A DNA stretch of 64,000 nucleotides from Brevibacterium sanguinis (GTDB taxonomy: Bacteria > Actinomycetota > Actinomycetes > Actinomycetales > Brevibacteriaceae). Positions 38,477-49,084 of the stretch are shown here, in pieces. A model generated the notes under the pieces. The model was not told where the DNA came from and did no database searches. It saw nothing but the letters and a program-made list of their open reading frames with translations. The stretch spans positions 513,024 to 577,023 of the forward strand of contig NZ_QNSB01000001.1 of assembly GCF_003315415.1 (NCBI RefSeq). The letters run 5' to 3'. How positions within the stretch are numbered: the stretch's first letter is position 1; each line of letters begins with the position of its first letter. Position numbers and translations under genes: made by a program.

Positions 38477-39301
38477 CTAGAATTCGTCATTCAGATCGTG
38501 AGGATCCATCGCTTCTGGAGTCGGAGCCAGAACAAGGCGAGGCTGAGCATAGTGCATAGGAGTATGGGCACCCCGAGGCGTCGAGAAAGTGAACGAGAAC
38601 TTGTTCCGTCGATAGAACGCTCGGACGGACACGACAGTTGAACTCAATTGGTCGCGAACGGATCCTTCCATAACGAATGCCGCGCTGTGCACTCGTTCAT
38701 TGAGCAGCTCCGCCTGACGTTTGTTGAGGTCAGCGATGTCGAGGGAGAATTCCCCCATGGTCAGTTGTGTGCCGAAGACCTCTTCCAGAGTGTCATAGAC
38801 CGATCGGTCCTCGAGATGGATATCCCGGAGACCGGCGAATCGTGGAAACGGCAGGAACATATGTTCCAAGGCGATCGGTTCGCCATCGGCAAGGCGAACG
38901 CGCTCGAGGGAGATGAGCTGATCGACGCTGGGCCCGAAGTCCGCCGTGTGCGGAGCTTCGGTGGCTGGTACGACAGAGATGTCCATGACCTGCGAACTGG
39001 GAACGCGGCCGCTGGCTCGGATCTGTTCGGTGAAGCCGAGAAGTTCGCGCGCGGTGAACACAAGACGCCGCGACGACACGAAGGTTCCTCGGCCGGCGGT
39101 CCGCTCCACCAGGCCCTCAAGCACAAGCCTTGAGACAGCTTGGCGTGCCGTGCCTCGGCTGACTCCGAACTGTTTGGCCAATTCGAGCTCGGGTGGCAGC
39201 TGTTCATCCTCCGCAAGCTCTCCGTTCTCGATCCGTGTACGCAGCTCGGCATACATCTTCTCGTGAAGCGGTGTACGTCGAGGTCCTGATGGGGTCGGCA
39301 T
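38477..39301 (-). CDS. GntR-family regulator with UTRA domain (HutC-like class)
   Basis: A 274-residue protein. Winged HTH: LPPELELAKQFGVSRGTARQ, then VSRLVLEGLVERTAGRGTFV. The UTRA ligand domain starts after about residue 95 (ISLERVRLADGEPIALEHMF) and ends near DQLSSTVVSVRAFYRRNKFS. UTRA regulators (HutC, DasR type) sense small metabolites. It is the last gene of the leftward his/kinase operon, 13 nt after the dehydrogenase, and the natural candidate to bind the TTGTCTA-type motifs near 46590 and 46754. Confidence 0.92.
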   Translation of the reverse strand: MPTPSGPRRTPLHEKMYAELRTRIENGELAEDEQLPPELELAKQFGVSRGTARQAVSRLVLEGLVERTAGRGTFVSSRRLVFTARELLGFTEQIRASGRVPSSQVMDISVVPATEAPHTADFGPSVDQLISLERVRLADGEPIALEHMFLPFPRFAGLRDIHLEDRSVYDTLEEVFGTQLTMGEFSLDIADLNKRQAELLNERVHSAAFVMEGSVRDQLSSTVVSVRAFYRRNKFSFTFSTPRGAHTPMHYAQPRLVLAPTPEAMDPHDLNDEF

Positions 39302-39314
39302 ATGGGGGATTATG

Positions 39315-40430
39315 TCACAAGCGAATAGTCTGACGAGACGAATCGTCGAACAGGTTGAGCATTCGTAGTTTCTCGAGATCGACCGCTTGGTCGTTCACAA
39401 GGCTTCTTGTCGACATGGTAGAAACGGCATTGTTCAGCCCCTCCCACCACAGCACCGGCGACTTCGTATAGAAGCCGGCTGTGTCGAATGCGATATGGCT
39501 GCTCAATGTCACATTAGGCAGTTCGAGAAGCGGTGACTGCGGAGGAATCGGCTCAATTTCGAAGACGTCGAGCGCAGCTCCCGCAATTCTCCGGTCTGCC
39601 AATGCCTCGGTGAGCGATTCCATATCGATGAGCCCGGCACGGGCGGAATTGATGAGATAGCTGGTGGGTTTGAGAAGCGCGAGTTTGTCCGCTGTGAGGA
39701 TGGGCGGGGCACCGATCTCGTGGCGAGCATGAATGGTGACGACGTCGGCAGTGGCCAGCAGAGAATCGAGGTCACTGACGAGACGGACGTGTTCGGGCAC
39801 CTGCGACGGACCGACGAACGGGTCGTAGACGAGGACGGTGCAGTGGAACCCGCTGAGTTTCTGTTGGACAAGTCGACCGATCTCGCCGAAGCCGATGATC
39901 CCTATAGTGAGGTCCTTGAACTCGGGGATGCTTCCTGAATTCGAGAAATCTTTCTCCCAGCGGCCAGACATCACTGCGTGATGGGAACGGGCAATGTTCC
40001 GAGTCTCTGACAACATCATGCCCACCGTGTAGTCGGACACTGCCTCCGAGGTACGCCCCACGGTATTGAGAACCGGAATCCCCCGAGCGGATGCGACGTC
40101 GACAAGGACATTCTCAGTGCCCCCTCGCAGCACCCCGACGAGTTCGAGCTGAGGTGCGGCGTCGAACACGGCGGTGTTGATTGGACACATGTGGGTGAGC
40201 ACTACTTGAGCGTCTCGGACTTCCTCGAGGACCTCGTCTGGTGCGCATACAGCATCGGCTCCTCCGGCTTCCATCCTCCCGAGCTCGGAGTCGAGCTCGC
40301 CAAGATCATCCGGGCCGAAGGTGAGTGCGGTGATCTTCCAATCGTCGGCTAGGTGCTCGGCAATTGCTGCACTGATGGTCTCGGAGGACAGGAGCTTGTC
40401 GCCGATGATGACGAATTTCTTAGTCGGCAT
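39315..40430 (-). CDS. D-isomer-specific 2-hydroxyacid dehydrogenase
   Basis: A 371-residue NAD-dependent dehydrogenase with the Rossmann motif IGIIGFGEIGRLVQQKL, the catalytic region INSARAGLIDMESL, GAALDVFEIEPIP and the histidine in LSSHIAFDTAGFY. It is close in layout to phosphoglycerate dehydrogenase-like enzymes but lacks an ACT domain. Start ATG 40430 behind AAAGGAAA, overlapping the kinase end by 11 nt. It probably interconverts a 2-oxo and 2-hydroxy acid made in this operon's pathway. Confidence 0.88.
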   Translation of the reverse strand: MPTKKFVIIGDKLLSSETISAAIAEHLADDWKITALTFGPDDLGELDSELGRMEAGGADAVCAPDEVLEEVRDAQVVLTHMCPINTAVFDAAPQLELVGVLRGGTENVLVDVASARGIPVLNTVGRTSEAVSDYTVGMMLSETRNIARSHHAVMSGRWEKDFSNSGSIPEFKDLTIGIIGFGEIGRLVQQKLSGFHCTVLVYDPFVGPSQVPEHVRLVSDLDSLLATADVVTIHARHEIGAPPILTADKLALLKPTSYLINSARAGLIDMESLTEALADRRIAGAALDVFEIEPIPPQSPLLELPNVTLSSHIAFDTAGFYTKSPVLWWEGLNNAVSTMSTRSLVNDQAVDLEKLRMLNLFDDSSRQTIRL

Positions 40431-41934
40431 GTGTGGATTTCCTTTCGATGGTGCTGCGGAAGGTGTTCTCCGCGTTCTTCCAGTACAAGTAGTCGTCGAA
40501 TCGACGGCGATAGACGTCGACCGAGGCCGCATCTGGCGAGAGAAGCGAGTCACTCCCCGAGTAGGCCGCCACAGCATGCGCGACGGAAGGCTGCAGGCCG
40601 ATTCCGACGAGGGCGAGCAGGAATGCACCGCGTGCTGTCGCCTGCCGAGATGCGGGAAGGTGGACCTCGCGTCCGAGGATGTCAGTGATTGTCTGAGACC
40701 AGCTGGATGAAACCGTCGCTCCGCCAGAGAGGAAAACGCGGTCGACCGGGATCCCAAGTGATTCGAACGTTTCCAGGATGAGGCGCAGGCCGTATCCGGT
40801 GCTCTCCATGACCGCACGCGCCAAGTGTCCGGGCGAATGCTCGATCGACAACCCTGCCATGACTCCTTTCGCGTCGGCTCGCCAATCGGGTGTCCCCGAA
40901 CCCGTGAGGCTGGGGACGAAGATCAGCCCATCGCTTCCGGCCGGTATACCGGAGGCAGCGGCGTCGAGGTCCTCGTAAGAGATTTCGTGCTTCCAGCCAA
41001 GAATGTCCCTCAGCCACCGGAATGCCGTACCGGTGAGGTAGTGCGTGCCCATCGCCACCCAGTGGCCGTCGACGATCGAAAAGTTCGTCATGATCCGTCG
41101 ATCTGTGATCGGGTCGGTCATCGAAGCCATGGCGAAGCTGCCGGAACCGAGGTTGATGACGACATCGCCGGCGCGGCCCCCTCCCGCCCCGATCATCGAG
41201 CAAGGCTGGTCGGATCCTGAGATCACCACCGGGACTGGTGCTGTGAGCCCGAGTTGTTTGGTAGAGGCTGTAGTGAGCTCACCAACGACGCTGCCCGAGG
41301 GGACGGTACGCGGGAAGAACGATTCATCGAAACCAAACTGGGACAGTACCTCGGTACTGAATTGTCCCGACTTAATGTCCTGGCTGAAAAAGGTCGCGTT
41401 GGAGATATCGCTGACGAACTCACCGGTGAGTGCCTGTGCCAGGTACGCGTCGACTGAGGAGATCCTGCGAACTCGCGCGAATTCCTTCGGCTGAGAATGT
41501 CGGAGCCAGAGCGCCTTGGCGACTCCCCATCGATCGGAGTATGGCAGCCCGACACGGGAGGTGAACCATGACTCGAAATCCTCGCCGAGATTCAACTTTT
41601 CTCGTTCGATCGTGAGGATCTCGGAGGATCTCGAGTCTGCCCAGAGGATCGCGTTGTGAACGGGTTGGTTCTCCTCATCGAGCATGACGCAGGAGATCTG
41701 CTGATTGGTCAGCGCAAGTGCCTCGACCGGTTGCTCGGGGAACCGGTTGATGAGCCGCCGGGCCGTGGCAATGAGCCCTTGCGTCCAGTACTCCGCTTTG
41801 GACTCATAGGCGCCATGTTCAGGGGCATAGGTTGGTGTCTCGATCTCCTCGGTGGCGATGATCGCTCCGGTGGGAGTGTCATAGAGGAAGCTCTTGACCG
41901 CGCTGGTCCCGACATCCGTGACGAGGATGGCCAT
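40420..41934 (-). CDS. FGGY-family carbohydrate kinase
   Basis: A 504-residue sugar/polyol kinase of the FGGY superfamily: DVGTSAVKSFLYD (ATP phosphate-1 loop), QISCVMLDEENQPVHNAILW, INLGSGSFAMAS, and the adenosine motif LSGGATVSSSWSQTITDILG. Relatives phosphorylate xylulose, erythrulose, AI-2 and similar compounds; the substrate cannot be read from sequence. The ATG at 41934 overlaps the permease stop (TGATG), so the two are coupled. Confidence 0.88.
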   Translation of the reverse strand: MAILVTDVGTSAVKSFLYDTPTGAIIATEEIETPTYAPEHGAYESKAEYWTQGLIATARRLINRFPEQPVEALALTNQQISCVMLDEENQPVHNAILWADSRSSEILTIEREKLNLGEDFESWFTSRVGLPYSDRWGVAKALWLRHSQPKEFARVRRISSVDAYLAQALTGEFVSDISNATFFSQDIKSGQFSTEVLSQFGFDESFFPRTVPSGSVVGELTTASTKQLGLTAPVPVVISGSDQPCSMIGAGGGRAGDVVINLGSGSFAMASMTDPITDRRIMTNFSIVDGHWVAMGTHYLTGTAFRWLRDILGWKHEISYEDLDAAASGIPAGSDGLIFVPSLTGSGTPDWRADAKGVMAGLSIEHSPGHLARAVMESTGYGLRLILETFESLGIPVDRVFLSGGATVSSSWSQTITDILGREVHLPASRQATARGAFLLALVGIGLQPSVAHAVAAYSGSDSLLSPDAASVDVYRRRFDDYLYWKNAENTFRSTIERKSTHAD

Positions 41935-43340
41935 CAACGGGCCCCTTGGAGGTCGTCGATCTCGTCAATGGGGCGATTGCCCGCGTCCTTGAGGCTGGCG
42001 TCGATGGCGTGTTTGCGATTGGCAAGGAAGTAGAGCGTCGCGGGAACGACGATGCCGACAACCCAGGCGAGATCGACTCCGCCGAGCGCTTCGGCGATCG
42101 GTCCCGTGTAGTAGGCGGCGCTGATGAACGGGATCTGGACGATCACGGAGAGAACGAAGACGAGGATCGTCGACCAATTGACGGCTCTATATCGACCATT
42201 GACCTTGAACAGCTCAGCGACGTCGTACTGTCCCTTCTTGATGAAGTAGAAATCAACGAGGTTGATCGCTGTCCACGGGATCATGAAGTTGAGGAGTATC
42301 CCGAGGAAGCTCGAGAAATTCGCGAGGAAGTCGCCGTGCGCGAAGATGCCGAGCAGAGTTCCGACGAGGCAGACTGAGCTGGTGATGATCACTTTGGTGC
42401 GGATGGTGCCGCGGATCGTCGTGAATGGTTCGAGCGTGGTGACGATGGAGAGGAACGCTCCATAGAGATTGAAGACGTTGGCGCCAATGATGCCGAGTAC
42501 GATGATGAGGTAGACGAGCGGTGCCGGATCGGTGCCGAGGACGCCGGCGAGGCTGGCGGACGAGCTCTGATCGAATCCGGGGATGAGGACGGCGAGGTAG
42601 GCACCGAGGCACATCATCCAGATCACGGCCGCATTCGATCCGAGATAGGTTGCCCAGAAAGTGCGCGAGGGACGAGTCGCCTCCGGCAGGTAGCGGGAGT
42701 AGTCGGCCACGTACGGGGCGAAGGCGAGCAGCCACGAGGCATAGATGCCGACGCACAACATGAAGACAGGTACGTTCGGGATGCCGAAGGTGAAGGCGCC
42801 TTCTGGCAGCGTGCGGCTGAGCACGACGATGGTGAGGACGAGATAGAAGACGAAGAAGATCACTGACAGAGCCTTCTCCACGCGATGGATGAGTCGGTAT
42901 CCGTAGATCGCCAGGACGAGCATGACGATGTTGATGATGATGATCGCGAGGTTCTGGTTACCGACGCCGAGCTCAGCCAGCGCTTCGCCCCCGAGTACCG
43001 ATGTCATGCCGAAGAATCCCGTGTACATGAGGATCACCAGGAGCAGCGGGAAAATCGCTCCGATCACGCCGAACTGAGCGCGGCTCTGGATCATCTGCGG
43101 GATTCCGAGCTTCGGCCCTTGGGCGGAGTGCGTCGCCATGAACACGCCTCCGATGAGGTTGCCCACGACGATCGCAATGAGAGTCCATGGGAGACTCAGC
43201 CCGAGGACGACTCCGAGTGCTCCAGTGACCATGGGCGTGAGCTGCATATTCGAGCCGAACCACGTGAAGAAGAGTTTACTCGGCTTCCCGTAGCGCTCTT
43301 CCGCCGGAATGTGGGTGATGCTCTTGTCTTCGACCTTCAT
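41934..43340 (-). CDS. NCS1-family permease (CodB-like)
   Basis: A 468-residue membrane protein with about 12 segments. The N-terminus HIPAEERYGKPSKLFFTWFG followed by SNMQLTPMVTGALGVVLGLS is typical of cytosine/purine-type NCS1 symporters. LAFAPYVADYSRYLPEATRP is the conserved TM6 region. It would import a nucleobase-like, imidazole-like or related heterocycle with Na+ or H+. It sits between hisN and the kinase in one coupled operon, so its cargo is probably the pathway substrate. Its start is 28 nt after the hisN stop. Confidence 0.88.
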   Translation of the reverse strand: MKVEDKSITHIPAEERYGKPSKLFFTWFGSNMQLTPMVTGALGVVLGLSLPWTLIAIVVGNLIGGVFMATHSAQGPKLGIPQMIQSRAQFGVIGAIFPLLLVILMYTGFFGMTSVLGGEALAELGVGNQNLAIIIINIVMLVLAIYGYRLIHRVEKALSVIFFVFYLVLTIVVLSRTLPEGAFTFGIPNVPVFMLCVGIYASWLLAFAPYVADYSRYLPEATRPSRTFWATYLGSNAAVIWMMCLGAYLAVLIPGFDQSSSASLAGVLGTDPAPLVYLIIVLGIIGANVFNLYGAFLSIVTTLEPFTTIRGTIRTKVIITSSVCLVGTLLGIFAHGDFLANFSSFLGILLNFMIPWTAINLVDFYFIKKGQYDVAELFKVNGRYRAVNWSTILVFVLSVIVQIPFISAAYYTGPIAEALGGVDLAWVVGIVVPATLYFLANRKHAIDASLKDAGNRPIDEIDDLQGAR

Positions 43341-43367
43341 GTGCTTCTCCTTTGAAATGAAGGGCTG

Positions 43368-44162
43368 TTAATGAGTGTTCGTATCGGTGAGCACGCTCAG
43401 CACACGCTCGTGGAGGATGCCGTTGGTGGCGACTGCGCTGCCGCCGCCGGGGCCACGACGTCCGGAGATGTCGGTGAACGTGCCGCCGGCCTCTTCGACG
43501 ATGAGTGAGACCGCTGCAAGATCGTAGAGCGGAACCTCGGGCTCGGCCGCGATGTCGACTGCGCCCTCGGCGAGAAGGACGTATGACCAGAAGTCTCCGA
43601 AGGCTCGCTGCCGCCAGGTGGCGCGCTGCAGATCGAGGAACCCGGTCTCGAGACCGTTTTCGGTCCATCCCCTCATACTCGAGTAGGAGAACGACGCCTC
43701 CTCAAACGCATCGACTTCACTGACGGTGAGTTTCCGCGTACGAACTCCGCCAGGTCCGAACCACTGAGCGTGGGCACCTTCGTCCCGGACTGCCCACCAT
43801 CGGCGGGAGAGAGCCGGCGCGGAGACGACGGCGACTGTGACTATGTCGTCGACTGAGAGGCTGATAAGGCTTGCCCAGACCGGCACCTCGCGGATGAAGT
43901 TCTTCGTTCCGTCGATAGGATCGATGATCCACTGCCGGTTGCCTGCCCCAGTGTCCTCATGCTCCTCGCCATGCACCGCATCGCCCGGGCGATATTGGGC
44001 GAGCAACTGCCGGATCGCCGTCTCGGCATTGCGGTCGATCGCGGTGACCGGGGACCGGTCGGATTTGAGTTCGATGTCGAGGACGCCGAGGAAACCGCCC
44101 AGGGTCACTTTGTCCGCCGCGTCGGCGAGTTCGAACGCCAATTCGAGGTCTGAGTATGTCAC
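43368..44162 (-). CDS. hisN: Histidinol-phosphatase-like inositol monophosphatase
   Basis: A 264-residue IMPase-fold phosphatase. Metal/catalytic motifs: [28 protein letters not shown] and [16 protein letters not shown]. The sequence from [20 protein letters not shown] matches actinobacterial HisN, which releases phosphate from histidinol phosphate. GTG 44162 overlaps the hisC stop (GTGA); longer frames upstream lie inside hisC. Placement directly after hisD and hisC strongly supports this assignment over a generic sugar phosphatase. Confidence 0.88.
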   Translation of the reverse strand: MTYSDLELAFELADAADKVTLGGFLGVLDIELKSDRSPVTAIDRNAETAIRQLLAQYRPGDAVHGEEHEDTGAGNRQWIIDPIDGTKNFIREVPVWASLISLSVDDIVTVAVVSAPALSRRWWAVRDEGAHAQWFGPGGVRTRKLTVSEVDAFEEASFSYSSMRGWTENGLETGFLDLQRATWRQRAFGDFWSYVLLAEGAVDIAAEPEVPLYDLAAVSLIVEEAGGTFTDISGRRGPGGGSAVATNGILHERVLSVLTDTNTH

Positions 44163-45262
44163 GCCGTCTCCTCGAGCACGTCGAGAAAGCGCTGAGTTTC
44201 GGAGGGAGTGCCGGCCGTCACACGCAGATAGCCGTCGAGCCCGACGTCGCGGATGAGCACTCCCGCGTCGAGGATCCTCTTCCACAGCGCCGTGCTGTCG
44301 CCGTCCGGGGCGCGGAAGAGCACGAAGTTGGAATCGCTGTCGGCAACCTTGACGCCTTTGTTGCGCAGAGTGTCGACGATGATGTCGCGCTGCTCCTTGA
44401 CTGCCTCGACCCCGGCGAGAAGGGAATTCCGGTGTCGTAGTGCGGCAAGGGCGACTGCTTGAGTGATCGAGGACAGATGATAGGGCAGTCGGGTGAGCTG
44501 CATCGCGTCGATCACCCGGGTGTCGGCGGCGAGGTAGCCGAGTCGAGCCCCTGCGAGTCCGAAGGCTTTCGACATGGTGCGGGAGACGACGAGTCGCGGT
44601 CGGCCGTCGGTGAGGGGGAGGAGCGAAGCCGAGTGAGAGAACTCCACGTAGGCCTCGTCGAGCACGATAAGTGCATCGGAGGCATCATGTATCGCCACCA
44701 CCATCTCGGGGTCGAGGGATCCCCCGGTCGGATTGTTAGGGGTGCAGAGAAAGATGACCGACGGCTGTAACCGACCGATGGCCGAGAGCGCCTCGTCGAG
44801 ATCGATGCCGAAGTCCTCGGTCCGGGGAACGGACGTATAGGTCGCGCCAGTCGCGGTTGCCAGGGTGGGGTGCATCGAATAGCTCGGTTCGAAACCGAGG
44901 ACGGTGCGGCCTGGTCCGGCAAAGGCCATGAGCAGCTGTTGGAGGACCTCGTTCGACCCGTTTGCCGCCCAGACCTGGTCTGTTCCCACAGTGTGTCCGG
45001 TGGTGTCACTGAGGTACCTGGCGAGTTCGTGTCGAAGTTCGACGGCGTCGCGGTCGGGATAGCGGTTGGCATCGCGTGCAGACGTCGCTACCGTACGTGC
45101 GATGTCGTCAACGAGTTCGGGAGAGAGCTGGAACGGACTCTCATTGGTGTTCAGCCGGATCGGCACATCGATCTGGGGTGCGCCATAGGGCGACTTCCCC
45201 TGTAGGTGCAGCTGCAGGGGTGGCAGTTCTACCGTCGCTTGGGCAAATTCTTCAACGCTCAT
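44159..45262 (-). CDS. hisC: Histidinol-phosphate aminotransferase
   Basis: A 367-residue fold type I PLP enzyme: [57 protein letters not shown] and the PLP lysine in [19 protein letters not shown]. It transfers an amino group to imidazole-acetol phosphate, giving histidinol phosphate; related phenylalanine or other aminotransferases are the alternative. ATG 45262 overlaps the hisD stop by 4 nt, so the three his-type genes are translationally linked. Confidence 0.9.
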   Translation of the reverse strand: MSVEEFAQATVELPPLQLHLQGKSPYGAPQIDVPIRLNTNESPFQLSPELVDDIARTVATSARDANRYPDRDAVELRHELARYLSDTTGHTVGTDQVWAANGSNEVLQQLLMAFAGPGRTVLGFEPSYSMHPTLATATGATYTSVPRTEDFGIDLDEALSAIGRLQPSVIFLCTPNNPTGGSLDPEMVVAIHDASDALIVLDEAYVEFSHSASLLPLTDGRPRLVVSRTMSKAFGLAGARLGYLAADTRVIDAMQLTRLPYHLSSITQAVALAALRHRNSLLAGVEAVKEQRDIIVDTLRNKGVKVADSDSNFVLFRAPDGDSTALWKRILDAGVLIRDVGLDGYLRVTAGTPSETQRFLDVLEETA

Positions 45263-46575
45263 GCTGCACCTCCCGCTACGCGCACCGTCACCGCCGCGAC
45301 GTGGGCGTGGAGATTCTCGGCGCCTCCGATTGCCGAAATATGATCGGAGACTTCCGCGAGTGCATGTCGGTCGTATTTCACGACGTGGATTCCTTTCAGA
45401 AAGCTCTGGACGGACAGTCCCGAACTGTGTCGGGCAGTTCCGCCGGTGGGGAGCACATGGTTCGAACCCGCGAGGTAGTCACCAAGGCTCACTGGTGTGT
45501 AGGGTCCGATGAAGATTGCTCCAGCGCTACGCACGCGAGTAGCAACTTCCTCGGCGTCTTTCGTGATCACCTCGAGGTGTTCCGGTGCCCATGCGTTGAC
45601 CACGTCGAGACCCGCTTCGATCGAGTCGACGAGGACGACGGCCGACTGTCCGCGGAGTGCGGCGAGAATGCGCTCACTGTTCACCGCGGTTTCTGTCTGG
45701 CGGGAGACTGCCTCTGCGACTTGCTGCGAGAGATCCTCAGAATCGGTGACGAGCAGGGCGGACGCCCTGGGATCATGCTCGGCTTGGGAGAGCAGATCGG
45801 CGGCAACGTGTTCGGCGTCGGCGGTCGCATCGGCGAGGATCGCGATCTCGGTGGGACCCGCTTCGGAATCGATGCCGATGACACCTTTGAGCAGACGTTT
45901 GGCTGCGGCCACGAATACATTGCCTGGCCCGGTGACCAGATCGACCGGATTGATGTCGTCAGTGCCATACGCGAAGGCAGCGACGGCTTGCGCACCTCCG
46001 ACAGCATGAACCTCATCGACGCCGAGCAGAGCGCAGGCGGCGAGCACCGTGGGATGCGGCAACCCGGTGCCCTTCTGTGGGGGAGAGGCGATGGCCAGTG
46101 ACCGCACGCCGGCAACCTGCGCAGGCACTGCGTTCATGACGACACTGCTCGGGTAGACGGTGAGCCCTCCCGGAACGTAGAGACCGACGCGATCGACGGG
46201 TATCCAGCGTTCGGTCACGGTGGCACCTGCCGCCACGCTCACGGTGAAGTCGTCGCGGCGCTGCGCCTCGTGGACGAGCCGGGCTCGGCGGATGGACTCG
46301 GTGAGCGCATCACGTACGGAAGTGTCGAGTGCGGCCAACGCTTCACTGAGAGCTTCGGCAGGGACGCGAGTCGAGGGGACGTCGACACCGTCAAACCGAG
46401 CGGTGATCTCGCGAACCGCAGTCGCACCTCGTTGACGAACGTCGTCGCAGATCGGTCGGACAGTGTCGATGGCGCTCTCGACACTCAGTTCCGCGCGCGG
46501 AAGGATGCTGAGATCGGGATTAGTGGTGCCACGAAGATCGATTCTGCGAAGTTCGTCGGGGCGGAATGCTGTCAT
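45259..46575 (-). CDS. hisD: Histidinol dehydrogenase
   Basis: A 438-residue zinc enzyme oxidising histidinol to histidine in two NAD steps. Diagnostic motifs: [61 protein letters not shown] (catalytic His and Glu) and [23 protein letters not shown] 46575 follows AAAGGAGAG at good spacing; an upstream in-frame ATG at 46602 is unlikely. No hisB, hisH, hisA or hisF is near, so this looks like a specialised or second copy heading the operon. Confidence 0.93.
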   Translation of the reverse strand: MTAFRPDELRRIDLRGTTNPDLSILPRAELSVESAIDTVRPICDDVRQRGATAVREITARFDGVDVPSTRVPAEALSEALAALDTSVRDALTESIRRARLVHEAQRRDDFTVSVAAGATVTERWIPVDRVGLYVPGGLTVYPSSVVMNAVPAQVAGVRSLAIASPPQKGTGLPHPTVLAACALLGVDEVHAVGGAQAVAAFAYGTDDINPVDLVTGPGNVFVAAAKRLLKGVIGIDSEAGPTEIAILADATADAEHVAADLLSQAEHDPRASALLVTDSEDLSQQVAEAVSRQTETAVNSERILAALRGQSAVVLVDSIEAGLDVVNAWAPEHLEVITKDAEEVATRVRSAGAIFIGPYTPVSLGDYLAGSNHVLPTGGTARHSSGLSVQSFLKGIHVVKYDRHALAEVSDHISAIGGAENLHAHVAAVTVRVAGGAA

Positions 46576-46753
46576 CGTCTCTCCTTTAAGACATTTAGAC
46601 AATTCAAGATTTGGTGATGCCGTGCCAGCTCATTGTGGCGACCTCACTATGCCTACATTTGAGTCGGGAACGACCGATCCATAGGGCGTAAGGGTCCGCT
46701 GGCGGGCGACGTTGTCTCGATGCGTTCACGAGCCTAGCAGCCTCGGACCTAAA

Positions 46754-46783
46754 TGTATAGACAATTTACCAAAGATTGTACAA
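46754..46783 (-). promoter_or_regulatory. Promoter and GntR-type operator of the hisDCN-kinase operon
   Basis: On the minus strand, TTGTAC (46783-46778) is 18 nt from TATACA (46759-46754), a good sigma-70 promoter facing hisD. The -10 region is embedded in TTGTCTATACA, a TGT-N4-ACA type site as bound by HutC/UTRA regulators. The core TAGACAATT (plus strand) occurs at 46759-46767 and again at 46596-46604, just before the hisD ribosome site. The rest of the gap 46576-46931 has no gene; TAGGCT at 46874-46879 may be the -10 for the rightward UbiB gene. Confidence 0.6.
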
Positions 46784-46931
46784 GTGATACGAGGACTGTC
46801 CGGGATCGAACTCGGCCAGCCACTCACTGCGTGCTTCCAATCGAACACCAGTCCTGCGCTCGCGCCAATCTACTAGGCTGAGGAATGCAGCGTCGGTACA
46901 CGGCGAAGCGAGCTGACGAGGGGGCTGACTG

Positions 46932-48944
46932 TTGACGATTCTCTACACCATCGGGCTGGGACTCATCAACGCGGTGATCATCGGCTTCCTTGTGCGCCGG
47001 ATGATGTTCACCGGCACCGGCGCGGCCCGCAACATCCTCGTCTCGTTGGCCATCGGCCTCTCGATCTGGCCGATCACTCTCGAGACCTACCGCCTGCTCG
47101 GCATCTCCGAGAGCGGCAACTATCCCACCCTCGACATGAGCTTCCCGGCGATCATGGTGTTCCTGCTCCTCTTCGCCTGGTTCATCGTCATCCAGATGTT
47201 CATCCTCCTGGCCATCGAACTCGTCCTGCCCACCGGCTCCCTGACCGCGATGCTGCGCTCGGCGCCGAAGGTCCCCACGTGGTACCGCCGCTTCAACCGG
47301 CTCGCCCAGATCCAGAAGATCCTCATCCGCTTCGGCCTCGCCCGCTACCTCAAACCGCGGATCCCCAGCCTCCGAGTGTCCCTGCGCGAGATCGCCGTGA
47401 CCACCCGCGACGCGATGGCCGCCGCCGGCGTCACGTTCGTCAAGCTCGGTCAGTTCATCGCCACCCGTGGCGACATGATCCCGCACGAGTTCGTCGAGGA
47501 GTTCTCGACCCTGCAGTCCGCTGTTCCTCCGGTGCCCTTCGCCGAGGTGAAGTGTCAGTTGGAAGTGCAGTGGGGCCGGCCCGTCGCCGAGGTGTTCGCC
47601 GAGTTCGACGAGGTTCCCTTCGCAGCCGCGTCGGTTGCCCAGGTCCATCGGGCGGTGACGTGGGAGGGCAACCCGGTTGCGGTCAAGGTCCAGCGTCCGA
47701 AGATCCGCAAGCAGGTGCGAGCCGACTGCGACATCGTTCTTACCCTGGCCGAGCGCCTCGAACGCAGCACCGACTGGGCGAAGCGGATCGGCATCGGAAA
47801 GCTCGCCCGCAGCTTCGTCGCCTCCCTCAAGGGAGAGCTCGATTACCGTGGCGAGCTCGCCCACATCGAGGCGCTGCGGTTGGCCGACCAGACCGGCAAG
47901 AGCTCGAAGGTCGATTCGCGAGTGCGCATTCCCCGCGTCTATAAGGAGCTATCGGGCCAGTTCGTGCTCGTGATGGATCTTGTCGAAGGCAAGCCGCTGT
48001 CCCATGCCGGCGATTCACTCGCCAACCTCTCGCAGTTGGCTCGGCAGGAACTCGCTCAGGATCTCTTCCTCATGGTGGTTCGCCAGGTGCTTGGCAAGGG
48101 CATCTTCCACGCGGACCTTCACCCGGGCAACATCGTCGTGTCGCCGGCCGGCCGTGCCGGGCTGGTCGATTTCGGTGCCGTCGGTCGCATCGACAAGCGC
48201 GATCGCCGTGCCATCGCACTGCTGCTCATGGCCTTCGACTCCCAGAACTCACAAGCCGCCACCGCCGCCATCCTCGATCTACTCGGCAGCCCCAGTGGCG
48301 TCGACCTTCGGGAACTCCAACGAGAAGTCGGCCAAATCCTCCTCAAGTACGGAGATGGGCTACCTGGTTCAACGTCGGCGGCGCTGTTCGGCGAACTCAT
48401 CGACTTCGTCGTCGACTTCGGATTCTCGATGCCCAGCTCCGTCGCGACCGCGTTCCGGGCGATCAGCACGCTCGAGGGCTCAATCATGAAGCTCGACCCG
48501 ACCCTCAATCTGCTCCAACTGGTAACCGAGAACGGTAGGACCCTCATCAGCGAGGTCGGGGGACTGGGAGTCGACCGACACGAACTCGCCCTCTACGTCG
48601 CCACCACAGCCCCGCAGGTCGCGCAGCTCCCTGGACAGCTGTCGCGCATCGCCGACCATCTGCAGGATGGCACCCTGGATGTCGGCACCAAGGGCCTGGA
48701 CATCACGATGATCAAGAACCTGCTCAAATCGACGGTCGAGCAGTTCGTTCAGGTCATCGTCGCGGCTGCACTCATCCTTGGGGGAGTGATTATGATGGCC
48801 GCGGACTTCGGGCCACCTCTCGCCCCGGAACTCAAGCTGTTCACCTACTTCGGTGCGTGGGTGTTGCTCGCCGGCAGTGTGCTAGCGGCGCTGGTTCTGG
48901 CGCCAGCGTTGAGGGAGAGAATGCTCTGGGACCGGCTCGGATAG
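46932..48944 (+). CDS. UbiB/ABC1 (AarF) family kinase-like membrane protein
   Basis: A 670-residue ADCK/UbiB protein. The N-terminus carries three to four membrane segments ([36 protein letters not shown]). The atypical kinase domain has the KxGQ motif ([16 protein letters not shown]), [22 protein letters not shown] and LVDFGAVGR. The C-terminus has two more membrane segments. Family members support quinone lipid handling and are ATPases rather than protein kinases. The start is TTG 46932 without a strong ribosome site. It separates the his/kinase operon from the AT-rich island. Confidence 0.88.
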   Translation: MTILYTIGLGLINAVIIGFLVRRMMFTGTGAARNILVSLAIGLSIWPITLETYRLLGISESGNYPTLDMSFPAIMVFLLLFAWFIVIQMFILLAIELVLPTGSLTAMLRSAPKVPTWYRRFNRLAQIQKILIRFGLARYLKPRIPSLRVSLREIAVTTRDAMAAAGVTFVKLGQFIATRGDMIPHEFVEEFSTLQSAVPPVPFAEVKCQLEVQWGRPVAEVFAEFDEVPFAAASVAQVHRAVTWEGNPVAVKVQRPKIRKQVRADCDIVLTLAERLERSTDWAKRIGIGKLARSFVASLKGELDYRGELAHIEALRLADQTGKSSKVDSRVRIPRVYKELSGQFVLVMDLVEGKPLSHAGDSLANLSQLARQELAQDLFLMVVRQVLGKGIFHADLHPGNIVVSPAGRAGLVDFGAVGRIDKRDRRAIALLLMAFDSQNSQAATAAILDLLGSPSGVDLRELQREVGQILLKYGDGLPGSTSAALFGELIDFVVDFGFSMPSSVATAFRAISTLEGSIMKLDPTLNLLQLVTENGRTLISEVGGLGVDRHELALYVATTAPQVAQLPGQLSRIADHLQDGTLDVGTKGLDITMIKNLLKSTVEQFVQVIVAAALILGGVIMMAADFGPPLAPELKLFTYFGAWVLLAGSVLAALVLAPALRERMLWDRLG

Positions 48945-49084
48945 TGCAGCATGCCTACAGCTAGTTCTGGCATTACATGCGAGCAGTTCAGGTTACTGGG
49001 TGTGTCACAAAGAAGACAGTGTCCGTTGCTCGAGGTAAGCTGAGCAACTACCAAGAATTTCACAAGCAACGGCCCGGAGGGTCA

